Assembly: GCA_031411495.1 (NCBI GenBank) | Contig: JANOBD010000086.1 | Location: 62,001-126,000, forward strand | Direction of reading: 5' to 3' | Length of the DNA stretch: 64,000 bases | From: JANOBD01 sp031411495 | GTDB lineage: Bacteria > Planctomycetota > Phycisphaerae > Tepidisphaerales > Tepidisphaeraceae | In this document: piece by piece, positions 26,665 through 35,993 of the stretch | How the letters are laid out: each line of letters opens with the position of its first letter | Numbering within the stretch: position 1 is the stretch's first letter | The notes under the pieces: model-generated | Seen by the model: only the letters and a program-made list of their open reading frames with translations | Databases searched by the model: none | Told to the model about the DNA's origin: nothing | Program-made: the position numbers and the translations under genes

Positions 26665-28044
26665 ATGGACGAGCAATTCACAGAGTCGCCCAGAATCTCC
26701 TCGCGGGTGAGTCCGTTTTCTGTGACGCGGACGGGAATACTCCTCATAGTGATCGGCCATATGCTCGCGTGTGTTGGCGTGCTCTGGCTTGCGCCGGGCG
26801 GCTGGCCCATCCTGTCGCCCGAGTTCGTTTCCTACCGCGCGTTGCCGGCGACGCTGGCTGTCTGGATCGTCATCTCACTCCTGCCGCGTCAAGATTCGCT
26901 CAGATCGATACTGATCGATTGCCTGGGCTATTTGTGGCTGTCGATGTGCGCGTTCAGCATCGCAATGTGGTCGAGTTCTTTTGCGCGACTTGCCTGTGTG
27001 TTCTTCGCCGCATTGATCGTGATGTGGATTGCTTCGCGTCATAGGCGAAGCTTGCTGAATTGGCGGACGCGTTCCGTGATGCTCACACTCTGTGTCGGCC
27101 TGGCGACCGCGCCGTTCCACTTACTTCGGTCGCCCGCTGCGACCACGAAACCCCTCGGTGTAGCGCTGCGCGAATCGCCGCCGCTGGTCTCGGTGCATTC
27201 GAGCGTCCGCATCGGCGAACTTGCGCGGCTCGATCCGACGCAGGCGAACGTGACATTCAGCATCGGCCGCCGATTCGTCCAGATCGAACCTGTGCTGACA
27301 TTCTCGCAGCGCTCTCCGGACCGAACGTGGACGATATTCGCGCAGCGCAAGGCTCGGCGTCCGCCGGAGCGGACGTATCTGGGCTTGGCGTCGCAGAGCG
27401 CATCCGTCGTTGCACGCTATCGAGATCATGATGAAGACAAGGTCGTGGCCGACAGTGAGCTTGAGGTGAGTTCGATCGACGCCGGCGCGTTTTCGATCGA
27501 TGCGACGTCCAAGCTCTGCCAAGACGTCTACTCTCATCTGAATACCTTTACGCAGATCACCCTCGCCGGGCACAAGCGATTGCGGATCGGCTTCTCGGCG
27601 ATTCCGGATAAGCGATTCGACGTCACTCACGCGGAATATCCGTTGGGCGCGCCGGCGCGATTCGCGTTCCTCGGCGCCGATCATCGCCTGCACGTCGTCG
27701 AGGCGCAGAATGCCGAAAAGGGACCGTTCGTCGAACTCGGGTCTGGCGAGATGTCCGGCGAATTGACGATGGGATTCTTCGATGGGGACGAGCGACTATT
27801 CGAAATCACGATGAGCGACTGGGCCGCGCAGGCGAGCACCGCGCTCTCGCCGGCCGCCGGGTGGGGCGTGGCGCAGAATGCGATCGAGTTCGGCCTCTTG
27901 AGCGATGATCCGAAGTCGCCGCTGTCCATTTTCCTCACGCTGGCGGCGACCAGCGTCGGGCGCGGCTGGAGCAGCGTCGGTCACTCGGCCGGCGTGTATC
28001 GGAACCACATCATCGTCCGTTTGGCCGACAACAAATCTGAGTGA
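26665..28044 (+). CDS. Membrane protein of unknown function
   Basis: 459 residues from ATG at 26665, 19 nt after the SOD gene. The N-terminal third has four probable helices (ILLIVIGHMLACVGVLWLA, ALPATLAVWIVISLL, DCLGYLWLSMCAFSIAMW, LACVFFAALIVMWIA) plus a possible fifth. The remaining 300 residues are soluble, mixed alpha/beta, with no recognised domain. Likely co-transcribed with the exported SOD. Not identified. Confidence 0.6.
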   Translation: MDEQFTESPRISSRVSPFSVTRTGILLIVIGHMLACVGVLWLAPGGWPILSPEFVSYRALPATLAVWIVISLLPRQDSLRSILIDCLGYLWLSMCAFSIAMWSSSFARLACVFFAALIVMWIASRHRRSLLNWRTRSVMLTLCVGLATAPFHLLRSPAATTKPLGVALRESPPLVSVHSSVRIGELARLDPTQANVTFSIGRRFVQIEPVLTFSQRSPDRTWTIFAQRKARRPPERTYLGLASQSASVVARYRDHDEDKVVADSELEVSSIDAGAFSIDATSKLCQDVYSHLNTFTQITLAGHKRLRIGFSAIPDKRFDVTHAEYPLGAPARFAFLGADHRLHVVEAQNAEKGPFVELGSGEMSGELTMGFFDGDERLFEITMSDWAAQASTALSPAAGWGVAQNAIEFGLLSDDPKSPLSIFLTLAATSVGRGWSSVGHSAGVYRNHIIVRLADNKSE

Positions 28045-28093
28045 TCTTCTCGTGCCGTTCGCACTTGTGCATTCGTCGGCTACCGTGGCCGCT

Positions 28094-28729
28094 ATGTCGG
28101 AAGATGACCGCGAGCGCCTGGCCACCGAACTGAAGCGGGCGATGCGTTTCCTGAACGAGAAGAGACCGCGGCGGGTGAGGATCGACCCTCCGACGCGAGC
28201 GGTTCCGCCGGCCAGCGCGATGGCTCGCTCTTCGTCACCGGGCAAATCGATCTCCTTCACGCCCGCGCTGCTCGAAGCGGTCTTGACGGGCCACAAAACG
28301 CAGACGCGTCGGCCGATCCGTCCCGCGCCGATCACGATCGAAAGCGGCGTAGCGCTGGCCGAAAACGGAGAGGCGATCGCGCCGATCTATTTGCCCGCGG
28401 ATCGATTGTGGCTGCGGGAGAAATGGGCGCGGCCGGGCAAGGATCCCGATTCCGGATTCGTCTATGCGCGCGATCAGCACGCCGGCGTGCGATGGAGATC
28501 ATCGCGCTTCATGCCAGCGGCGGCGGCGAGGACGTTTCTGCGTGTGCAGCGCGTGACGCCGGCGCGGCTGATGTCGATCAGCCCGTCCGACGCGAAGCGC
28601 GAGGGTATCCGCGATCTACAGGACCCGATCGCGTCGTTCATCGAACTGTGGGATTCGATTTACGGGCAGGGAGAGTTCGCGGCGCGGAACGACCCGTGGG
28701 TGTGGGTCATCGAGTTTTCGGTTGAATGA
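28094..28729 (+). CDS. ASCH-like domain protein
   Basis: 211 residues from ATG at 28094. Residues about 55-211 match the pattern of phage- and prophage-borne ASCH-like proteins: SISFTPALLEAVLTGHKTQTRR, then LPADRLWLREKWA, FMPAAAARTFLRVQRVTPARL, SPSDAKREGI and FIELWDSIYG closing with NDPWVWVIEFSV. ASCH folds bind RNA or modified nucleosides. The first 55 residues form a basic extension (LKRAMRFLNEKRPRRVRI) not usual in phage homologues. A frame continuing upstream into the previous gene looks spurious. No other phage gene is near. Confidence 0.7.
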   Translation: MSEDDRERLATELKRAMRFLNEKRPRRVRIDPPTRAVPPASAMARSSSPGKSISFTPALLEAVLTGHKTQTRRPIRPAPITIESGVALAENGEAIAPIYLPADRLWLREKWARPGKDPDSGFVYARDQHAGVRWRSSRFMPAAAARTFLRVQRVTPARLMSISPSDAKREGIRDLQDPIASFIELWDSIYGQGEFAARNDPWVWVIEFSVE

Positions 28730-28730
28730 A

Positions 28731-28765
28731 AAAACGCCCGCCGGGACATCGGTCCCGGCGGGCGT
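28731..28765 (-). terminator. Intrinsic terminator for the lptF-lptG operon
   Basis: 14-bp perfect stem ACGCCCGCCGGGAC / GTCCCGGCGGGCGT with loop ATCG. Read on the minus strand the hairpin is followed by a run of T's (the A-run at 28729-28734 on plus), so it terminates transcription from lptG; it sits right after the stop of the convergent ASCH-like gene. Confidence 0.75.
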
Positions 28766-28916
28766 CGCCAGAAAGTGGGAAGAGGAGGGGCATGACGCGG
28801 AGCCCGGCCGGCTTTCGCCGCCACCGAACTCCCGTGCATCCAACGGCATTGATGTACGATTCAATTTCGAAGAGGCAAATGAATCCGTGCGCCATTCTCG
28901 GACGCCCCAAACGCGC

Positions 28917-30200
28917 TCAGGTCTTGAGACGATCCAGCAGGTAGATCGAGAGGATCAGGAAGATGAAGATCGGCGTGAACGCCATCAGCCCAGGCCAGTG
29001 CTGCGCGAGTGCGGGATTGGGCGGAGGCTGCCCGGCGAGGCTCTGGGTGACGAAGATCGTCGCCATGCACATTCCGACGAGAACGAATACCCGCGTCGCG
29101 GCGGTGCGGAGCTGCATCGGCTCGCGGGTGAGCACGCAAGGAATGGTGAGCAGCACGAGAATCACATTGAGTATGTAGTTCGCCCATCGCGCGTCGCGCA
29201 CACGCATCAGGTCAAGCCGGCCGACTGTCGTGCGCATGGTCAACAACTGGTTGATGCGCGTGGTACTCAGGAGATCGACAAACTGGCCGCGGCTGACGAA
29301 GAGGGCGATCGTTTCAGGCGTGATGGTGGACTGATTGATCGCGGCGATCGCCTCCGGCACGCCGCGCGGGCCGCCGCCTTCGCTGATCACCGTCGACCTT
29401 CCGTTGTCCAGCTTCCAACTGTTCGCCGACGCATCGAAGGTGGCCTTATCGGCAGTAACGTGAACGATGCCGGCGTCGGAAATGTCGAAATGGTCGACGA
29501 CGTCAAGCGTTGCCGGGTTTGTCGGTCGGGGCGGCGTGTAAGCGCCGGCAAATAGCAGGCCGTGTGGCCCGTCCGGCATGGCGCGAAGAACCCGGTTGTC
29601 GAGTCCCGATTCCATCTCGCCACGATCGCGCGTGAGTTCTTCGATCATGTGCGGGACGATGAACTCCTGATTCACAAACAGCAGCGCGTTGTTCACCACC
29701 AGCGCCGCCACGATGATCGGCGCCGCGACACGGCCCAGCGGAACGCCCGCCGCCAGTAGGGCGGCCAGCTCGTTGAACCGACTCATTCGCATAAGCGTGA
29801 ACGCCGTCGCAACGACCGGAACGATTCCCGCGAGCGATGAAAACACCCGGAACGACTGGTGGCCGTAATAGATTGCGATGATCGAGACGGTCTGGAATAT
29901 CGTGCTCGATTCGGAGTTTCCTGCCGCACTGCTCACCTGCACGAACTCGTCGAAGTTGAACACCATGTCGAGCACGACGTACAGACCCACGAGCACGAAG
30001 AGGCTGATGACATAGTTCTTTAGAAACGACATCAGCACGTATTTGTCGATGGTGCTGAGCAGCGGGCCGCGAAAGCCGCGTGAGCGGGGCGCGAGCGGCG
30101 CCATCTTCGGCCTTTGCGGTCCGCGCGCGCCGGAGCCGGTGGTTGTGAGATTGCCCGCCGGCGTCGTGAGGGCGTTGGGATTGGAACCGGGAATACGCAT
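28917..30200 (-). CDS. lptG: LptF/LptG-family permease
   Basis: 427 residues from ATG at 30200, whose A is shared with the stop of the upstream permease gene (TGATG), implying coupling. After a 45-residue Gly/Pro/Arg-rich cytoplasmic lead comes STIDKYVLMSFLKNYVISLFVLVGLYVV, the typical first helix, with helices at FRVFSSLAGIVPVVATAF, APIIVAALVVNNALLFV and three at the C-terminus around a periplasmic domain. With LptB (57 kb) and the upstream permease it should form the inner-membrane complex that extracts lipopolysaccharide. Which of the pair is F or G is assigned by order only. Confidence 0.8.
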   Translation of the reverse strand: MRIPGSNPNALTTPAGNLTTTGSGARGPQRPKMAPLAPRSRGFRGPLLSTIDKYVLMSFLKNYVISLFVLVGLYVVLDMVFNFDEFVQVSSAAGNSESSTIFQTVSIIAIYYGHQSFRVFSSLAGIVPVVATAFTLMRMSRFNELAALLAAGVPLGRVAAPIIVAALVVNNALLFVNQEFIVPHMIEELTRDRGEMESGLDNRVLRAMPDGPHGLLFAGAYTPPRPTNPATLDVVDHFDISDAGIVHVTADKATFDASANSWKLDNGRSTVISEGGGPRGVPEAIAAINQSTITPETIALFVSRGQFVDLLSTTRINQLLTMRTTVGRLDLMRVRDARWANYILNVILVLLTIPCVLTREPMQLRTAATRVFVLVGMCMATIFVTQSLAGQPPPNPALAQHWPGLMAFTPIFIFLILSIYLLDRLKT

Positions 30201-31906
30201 CAGGTTCGACTCAGCTTCAAATACAACCACATTCCCATCGCGCTCACCAGCGCAACACCCGACCAGAGTACCGTCACACCGAAGCGTAGTGGGTCATGAA
30301 AGTTCGGTCCGAAATCCTTGGGGACGGTCTCGCAGATGTGCTGACCGGTCACGATGAGCACGATCGAAATCAACGCCGGCCCGACACTTACCGCGAACGC
30401 CGAAACGAAGTTCCCGCTCTTAAACAGCATCCCGATGATCGCCCCCACCAAGGCCAACGTGAGGCAGCTGAGCGCGAAACTGAACCTTGCGTGCAGCTCC
30501 GACTCGATCTGGTTCTGCTGCTTGAAGATGTCAAGGCGAAGGGGCTTGAGCCGTTCTCTGGACGATGCGTTTTCCGCCTTCAAATACTCCAGCGCGGTGC
30601 GCTTGGACATCGCATCGATGTGGTGCGGCATCGGCATGGAGAGGTTCCACTGTTTACTCTGGAGCTCGGCAGGCTGGTCCTGGTACCAGAGTGTCGCGTC
30701 GCGGACTTCGATTTTCGGGTAGAGCATCGACTGAGCTGCCGACTCGACAGTGATGATCAGTTCACGCGCCTTTGCCCGGAACGGGATTGATCCTTTAGTG
30801 CAGGTCAGGTCAATCCCCGGCTCGTCGACGGTGCCGCGTGTGAGCACGATTCGGTTGCCGGTCTTCAGGTCGACGTCGGTGCCGCGCGCGATCGGAATCG
30901 TGTAGGTCACGGGCGCGTCGCCGTCGGTTCCCGAGAGGATCAGGGTCTGTCCCTTTCTGGCCATCTCACGAAGTTCCGCGGTATAAGCGGTGATCTGGTC
31001 AAGTTCGGCAAGCGCCTGGACGTGCTTGAGGATACGCTTGCTCTTATCGGGGTGGGCGCGCAGGTCGAGTAGCCGGCCGATATCCATGAACCGCGCCGTC
31101 TCTCGTACCGGCGAGGTAAGTACCTGCGGCCCGAATACGCTGGTTCCCACGCCCATGCTCACCAGCCGGCCCGATTCGAGGTCGCTGGCGCGAGGCACCT
31201 TCGTGCCGTTGTTGAGTTCGGCGTAAAGCAGGACGTCGCCGTCCGAATCGGTCGGCATGTCGATGTAGGCGGTGGCTGAGTTCGCCAGGAAGAAGTCGTT
31301 GGGGATCTTTGGCCCTGTCTTCTCCTTGCTCCGCTGGTAGGTCACGATCGCGACATTGGTCAATTCCACTGCCTGCCGGAGTGGCCGGGCGCGGTTGGGC
31401 TGAAGCACTTGCGCGCCTCGCGCGAATATCGTGATCGATTGCTCGTTCGAAGCGAGGTTGACCTGCTGTGTTCGGCTGATCTGATTCGCAACCAGCTGAG
31501 CCAGATTGGAATAGACGACTTTCTCTGCCTGCAGAAACGAGTGCGGCACGACGAAGCAGAGAAACGCGACACTGAGCAACGAAACGGTGATTCCGATGAA
31601 GAGGGCGGGCGTGAGGATCCGGGCGTAACTGATTCCGGCGGCGCGGCAGGCGGTGAGTTCGTTGTCGGCGCTGAGCCGGCCGTATACGAATGTCGTCGCG
31701 AAGAGCACCGCAACCGGCCAGGAATAGTTGGTCATCGCGGGCATGAAGTACATCAGCATCTGGCTGACCTGATTCAGGTCCAGCCCATGCTGCGTGAGCG
31801 GCCGAAGGAGACCGCCAAAACTCATGATGCCGGCGAGTGCGCCGCTCGCCAGCAGAAACACGCGAAGCAGATCCCTAAAGATGTAGAAGAAGAGGGTTCT
31901 CTGCAT
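30200..31906 (-). CDS. lptF: LptF/LptG-family permease, unusually long
   Basis: 568 residues, against roughly 360 in Escherichia coli. Starts MQRTLFFYIFRDLLRVFLLA, with the family elements GGLLRPL, YFMPAMTNYSWPVAVLFATTFVYGRLSADNEL TACRAAG and LFIGITVSLLSVAFLCFVVPH in the first helical half, and SFALSCLTLALVGAIIGMLF plus two more helices at the end. The extra length is in the periplasmic domain between the helical halves (about residues 130-475), where the beta-jellyroll that carries lipopolysaccharide lies. First gene of a two-gene operon with lptG. The function in export is by family. Confidence 0.8.
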   Translation of the reverse strand: MQRTLFFYIFRDLLRVFLLASGALAGIMSFGGLLRPLTQHGLDLNQVSQMLMYFMPAMTNYSWPVAVLFATTFVYGRLSADNELTACRAAGISYARILTPALFIGITVSLLSVAFLCFVVPHSFLQAEKVVYSNLAQLVANQISRTQQVNLASNEQSITIFARGAQVLQPNRARPLRQAVELTNVAIVTYQRSKEKTGPKIPNDFFLANSATAYIDMPTDSDGDVLLYAELNNGTKVPRASDLESGRLVSMGVGTSVFGPQVLTSPVRETARFMDIGRLLDLRAHPDKSKRILKHVQALAELDQITAYTAELREMARKGQTLILSGTDGDAPVTYTIPIARGTDVDLKTGNRIVLTRGTVDEPGIDLTCTKGSIPFRAKARELIITVESAAQSMLYPKIEVRDATLWYQDQPAELQSKQWNLSMPMPHHIDAMSKRTALEYLKAENASSRERLKPLRLDIFKQQNQIESELHARFSFALSCLTLALVGAIIGMLFKSGNFVSAFAVSVGPALISIVLIVTGQHICETVPKDFGPNFHDPLRFGVTVLWSGVALVSAMGMWLYLKLSRT

Positions 31907-32008
31907 GCTGAATGCGACATCGTCGCGGATTGCGACATCCTTGTCGACGCGGGAATGCTACGAACAATCAGGTCGCTTGGAAAGCCGAGAGAGGAACCAG
32001 TCGATGGA

Positions 32009-33514
32009 TCACGGCGTATTGAGATCGAGCGCGGCGATCACGTCGTACCTCACGGTCGGCGTACTACCCGATCCGGTGACGACGCCGAACTCCGAGTTCC
32101 AGTCCCACATCGTCCAGCCCATAGCGGAGGATTAGGCGGCGGCGCGGACGTCGGTGAGGTAGGCGTAGCGCGATGCGTCATCGACACTCGCGCCGTACAC
32201 GCCGAACTCGTCGAGAATCATCGGCACGCGATTCCGCGCCGCCCACGCGCCGGCAAGATCCAGCCTCGATTCCACCTTGCCGCGATTCCATTGGTCCAGG
32301 CCATAATACCGAACGAGATCGACGATCGGCTCATAGGGCGTGCCCGTGTATTGGGACGCGAACGAGGCAGCCAGCGCGTTGGTCTGATCGAGGTTCGCCG
32401 GGAAGCTCAAGCCATTGATGAACTGCATCCCGGGAATTGCCCAACTCGCGCCTTGATGCGTGAAGACGAACGGCTCGTAGAAATGCAGGCCGTACACGAT
32501 GTTGGTATCTCGGTAGGTCGACAGCTCGTTGAGCGCACCGGTGGTGCCGAAGATGTTCGCGCCGGCTCCGTAGTAGAGCGGCGTGGCGGTGATGATCGTA
32601 TGTTTCGGTGCTGCCGACCGGATCGTCTGGACGAGCTGTTCCTGGATGGACTGCCAGAGCGTTCCGCCGCCCGGCGGTTCGTTGGTGGTCTGGATGAACG
32701 TGTAATTCGGGTCGAAGCCGCTGAGGTATTTCGAAAACGCCCAGGTATACGACTTGGCGGCGATCTGTGCGTCGCCGCCGGCAGTGAGCCAGTTCTGATG
32801 GTCGCCAAAAGGACAGACGATCACTCCCAGGCCTGCCGCTTCGAGCTTGAGAATCGCTGACTTCAATTCGCCGAGGTAAGTCGTGTTCAGACTGAAATGG
32901 TTCGCGTCGTTGAAGAAAAACTTCATGTCCACCGGCAGCCGGACGTGACCGAAGCCGAGTTTCGTGATCATCGCGATGTCGGCATCGTCGATGTAATGAT
33001 CCATCGTCGATGCGACGTCGCCCCGAATATTCCAGAACCATTGCGGCAGGTTGACGCCCTTGCGGAGCTTTTCGAGGCGGGGCTGAGGCACTTCTGTTGA
33101 GAAGGATTTCAGTTCGATCTGGTACGAGGCGGCTTGGGCCGTCTTGGACTGAACTTTGACGAAGTACGACCGGCCACCGTCGATATACAGCGAGCCTCGC
33201 TTGGTTGTGGTGGTGAGGGTGTTGAGGAACGCATCCGTCACGCGGACTTTCACTCCGTCGCCCGACAAATTGCTGACCGTGATCTGCAGGCGTGAGTTCG
33301 CGCCGACTTTCACGCGGAAGTAGTCTCGATCGGTTGCCGAGTCGGCTGTTCCGCTCACAATATCGAGTTGAACTTTGCGTAGATCGACCGCAGTGGCGGT
33401 GCGGGTCACGTCGTTTGACTCAATTTCCGAGACGACGACGTTGGCGACGAAAAGCCGGCGCCGCTCGAGAGATTCAAACCATCCAAGGTTTTTGCGGCGA
33501 CCTGATAACAGCAT
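32009..33514 (-). pseudogene. Secreted GH5-type glycosidase interrupted by an in-frame stop
   Basis: From ATG at 33514: planctomycete secretion leader FESLERRRLFVANVVV, a pre-peptidase-like beta domain (about 30-140, DYFRVKVGANSRLQITV), then a GH5 barrel: RKGVNLPQWF, HVRLPVDMKFFF, TTNEPP with the acid/base Glu279, and ILDEFG with the nucleophile Glu436. The frame stops with TAA at 32134-32132 after TDVRAAA, before the eighth strand. The same frame continues for 40 codons, SSAMGWTMWDWNSEFGVVTG onward, ending at TGA 32011-32009; that is the missing barrel end with its conserved Trp. A single G-to-T change in a GAA codon would explain it. Probably recently inactivated, or read through. Confidence 0.8.
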
Positions 33515-33755
33515 GATGACTTCCCGCCCGCATCTTATGAACGGCGCGCGTTTTCGCCATATTCTGCTAAAATGATTCGGGAATTCGTGCTTCCTGGGTC
33601 GCGCTCCTCGATGCGGGCGCGGCGTGAATGGAAGGGTCTGCGCGCCAAGTCATTCGTGTCGCGCCGGTTACGAGCCGTTGCCGCGCGCGGGCATCGGAAT
33701 ACAATCGCGCCCGGCGGCTGTTCCTTGGCCGCCAATCAGGAAGGATCCAGCATTC

Positions 33756-35483
33756 ATGTCTCAAGAGCATCAAGTCCTGCGAACGATCGAATGGCGCAGC
33801 GTCTTCCCATTTACCCAATTGTTTCAAAGCTTCCGCGTCGCCATTCATCCAGCCAAGCTGGTGCTCGCGCTCCTGGCGATCCTCTTGGTCTATTGTGCCG
33901 GGCGAGCGCTCGACGCGATCGGCCCGGACCGATACGCGGCCGTCCCTGGTGAAATCGGCTGGCACGAATCGCATACGCCGCGCGCCACGTTCGTCGATCA
34001 CGTGCAGGAAAGGCGAAAGGAGCTGCTCGACGAGCGGAAGCAGATCGAGGCATCGCTGCGCGCCGAAACGCTGCGCTTTGACCCAAAGCGTTCGCTCGAA
34101 CAAGACCTTCCCGTCTCGAAACTCGAAAGCCTGCTTGCCGAGAGCCGGCAACGGGAAATCGATCGCATCAACGGCGTGTACAACGCGTCTGCAAAGCTCC
34201 CCAAGGATATCGACGCGCGCAACAACCAGATTCGCGCGACATACGACGATGCGGCACGAACCCATCAGCAGCTGTTGAGCACACGCCCACGCGGCGTCTT
34301 CGCGACCTTTCTCGACTATCAGATCGACCAGGTCGATTCGATTGCACGCGGCGTCTTCGAATGGAACTGGACCGGCGAGACCGGCGTCCTCGCCGGCCTG
34401 CAACGCTTCGTCTTTATCGCCCCCGGATGGGCGCTGGCGCGCCACCCGGTCCACGCGATCTTCATGACCTTTGCCGGACTATTCGTCTGGAGCATCTTCG
34501 GCGGTGCGATCGCACGCATCGCTGCGGTTCACGTCGCGCGCGACGAGAAAATCTCCGTCCGCCAGGCGCTGCGATTCAGCATCAGCAAGCTCATGAGCTT
34601 CTTCATGGCACCGCTCATGCCGCTGATCCTGATCTCGCTGGTGGCGCTCATCCTCGCGGCGCTCGGCTGGCTCAGCGAGTTGCGATTCGTCGGCGGCATC
34701 GTATCGATCGCGATCGGTCTGCTCTTCGTGCTGCTGATCGGCATTGGCGTGCTGGTGGCGTGTGCGGTAGTGGGAACGATCTGCGGCGCGGGGCTGATGT
34801 ACCCGACAATCGCCGTCGAAGGATCGGACGCGTTCGATGCCGTCAGCCGCAGCTTCAGCTACGTCTTTGCCAGGCCGTGGAAGATCGCGATCTACACGTT
34901 CATCGGCATCGTCTATGCAGCGTTCACCTACGTGTTCCTGCGCTTCATGATCTTCCTGACGCTGTCGCTTCTGCACACCTTTCTGACGCTCTGGGCGCAT
35001 GATGTCGGTCCGGATGGCACGGCGAGCATCGCAAATGCCTGGCGCGGCCCGAGCGGTCTCTTTAACCTGTATCAGCCGCCAGACCTTTTCAGCCTCACGT
35101 TCAGCGAGAGCATTGCCGCGTGGGCAGTCACGTTCTGGGCGTATCTCTTCATCGCGCTGCTCGGCGCGTACCTGCTGAGTTTCTTCGTTTCCGTCAATAC
35201 GATTGCGTACTACCTGCTGCGGTATGACGTCGACGCGGCCGAGATCGATGATGTGTACCTTGAGCCGACGGAAGACGACTTCGAAGACGCACCGATCGAC
35301 ACGCCGATCACGCAGACGGTGGCGGTCGATGCCGGGACGCCTGAAGTGAAATCGGCGAAAGCGGAATCTGCGCCGACGAAGGTCGATTCCTCTTCGCCTC
35401 GAAGGGCGGATGTGACCGAGGCCGGGAAGCAAGAAGGGGCGGGCGATTCCGCGGGTCCTACGCCGCCGCCCGCGGGGGCTTGA
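33756..35483 (+). CDS. Large multi-helix membrane protein of unknown function
   Basis: 575 residues from ATG at 33756 with AGGAAGGA upstream. One helix near residue 30 (LVLALLAILLVYCAG), a mostly helical hydrophilic region (about 60-190, rich in E/R/K, HVQERRKELLDERKQIEASL), then six or so helices: VHAIFMTFAGLFVWSIFGGA, FFMAPLMPLILISLVALILA, VSIAIGLLFVLLIGIGVLVA, IYTFIGIVYAAFTYVF, WAYLFIALLGAYLLSFF. The C-terminal 90 residues are acidic and Pro/Ala-rich. Proteins of this plan are common in planctomycetes, but I know no function. Confidence 0.75.
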   Translation: MSQEHQVLRTIEWRSVFPFTQLFQSFRVAIHPAKLVLALLAILLVYCAGRALDAIGPDRYAAVPGEIGWHESHTPRATFVDHVQERRKELLDERKQIEASLRAETLRFDPKRSLEQDLPVSKLESLLAESRQREIDRINGVYNASAKLPKDIDARNNQIRATYDDAARTHQQLLSTRPRGVFATFLDYQIDQVDSIARGVFEWNWTGETGVLAGLQRFVFIAPGWALARHPVHAIFMTFAGLFVWSIFGGAIARIAAVHVARDEKISVRQALRFSISKLMSFFMAPLMPLILISLVALILAALGWLSELRFVGGIVSIAIGLLFVLLIGIGVLVACAVVGTICGAGLMYPTIAVEGSDAFDAVSRSFSYVFARPWKIAIYTFIGIVYAAFTYVFLRFMIFLTLSLLHTFLTLWAHDVGPDGTASIANAWRGPSGLFNLYQPPDLFSLTFSESIAAWAVTFWAYLFIALLGAYLLSFFVSVNTIAYYLLRYDVDAAEIDDVYLEPTEDDFEDAPIDTPITQTVAVDAGTPEVKSAKAESAPTKVDSSSPRRADVTEAGKQEGAGDSAGPTPPPAGA

Positions 35484-35993
35484 GCGCGGATCTCCTTGCC
35501 GAATTGCATTCAGTCCTCCACGGCCGCGCGCGAGCGGACTCGTAGACGCATTGAATCGTCAACCCGTCGCATATCTCGGCCAATCTCGGAATGGCGGTTC
35601 ATCACCGGCGTTCGGATCGAAGCCGGCAGATCAGAGAGATGTGATCCGGTCCCAGGATGCGCGCCTTCTGCAGAATCGCCTGAAGGAGTGGCGAAGGCCG
35701 ATGCACCGCCGACGCGAAGGCACGCCGGAAATGGGGTCCCGGCCCAGGCGGTCCCGGTAGCCAGCAACGGCACTCGTCCCGATGATTGGCGTCCCTGGGC
35801 GCCAAAACGCTCCCCGCGTTGATCCATCCAAATACACTGTGCCGCCAAAATCAAGAATTCGGGCGAAGCATCGCAAAATTGACTGGATGCCAGTCACATC
35901 GCGTGTTAATATATTGTTCATATTGAGGCGGTTCGTAATTGTCCCTATCGGGAGTCGACCGCTCAATTCAGTCACTTCCAGCGGAGAAACATT
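35484..35993. other. Intergenic stretch with a small operator-like palindrome
   Basis: No coding potential seen in 35484-35850. The last 130 nt are AT-rich and hold TGACTGG-ATG-CCAGTCA (35880-35896), a perfect 7-bp inverted repeat about 100 nt before the next PEP-CTERM gene, overlapping a TTGACT hexamer. This could be a regulatory site; a matching -10 at normal spacing is not present. Confidence 0.35.

Noticed and set aside
27905..28093. Upstream extension of the ASCH-like gene
   Set aside because: It overlaps the end of the preceding membrane-protein gene in another frame and reads as random Ser/Arg/Ala sequence; the ATG at 28094 is preferred.
32009..32134. A frameshift as the cause of the GH5 truncation
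   Set aside because: Translation in all three frames showed that the continuation is in the same frame as the TAA, so a nonsense change, not a frameshift, is needed.
31409..32860. 483-residue open frame antisense to lptF and the GH5 gene
   Set aside because: It spans two unrelated genes on the other strand, so it cannot be real given their clear motifs.
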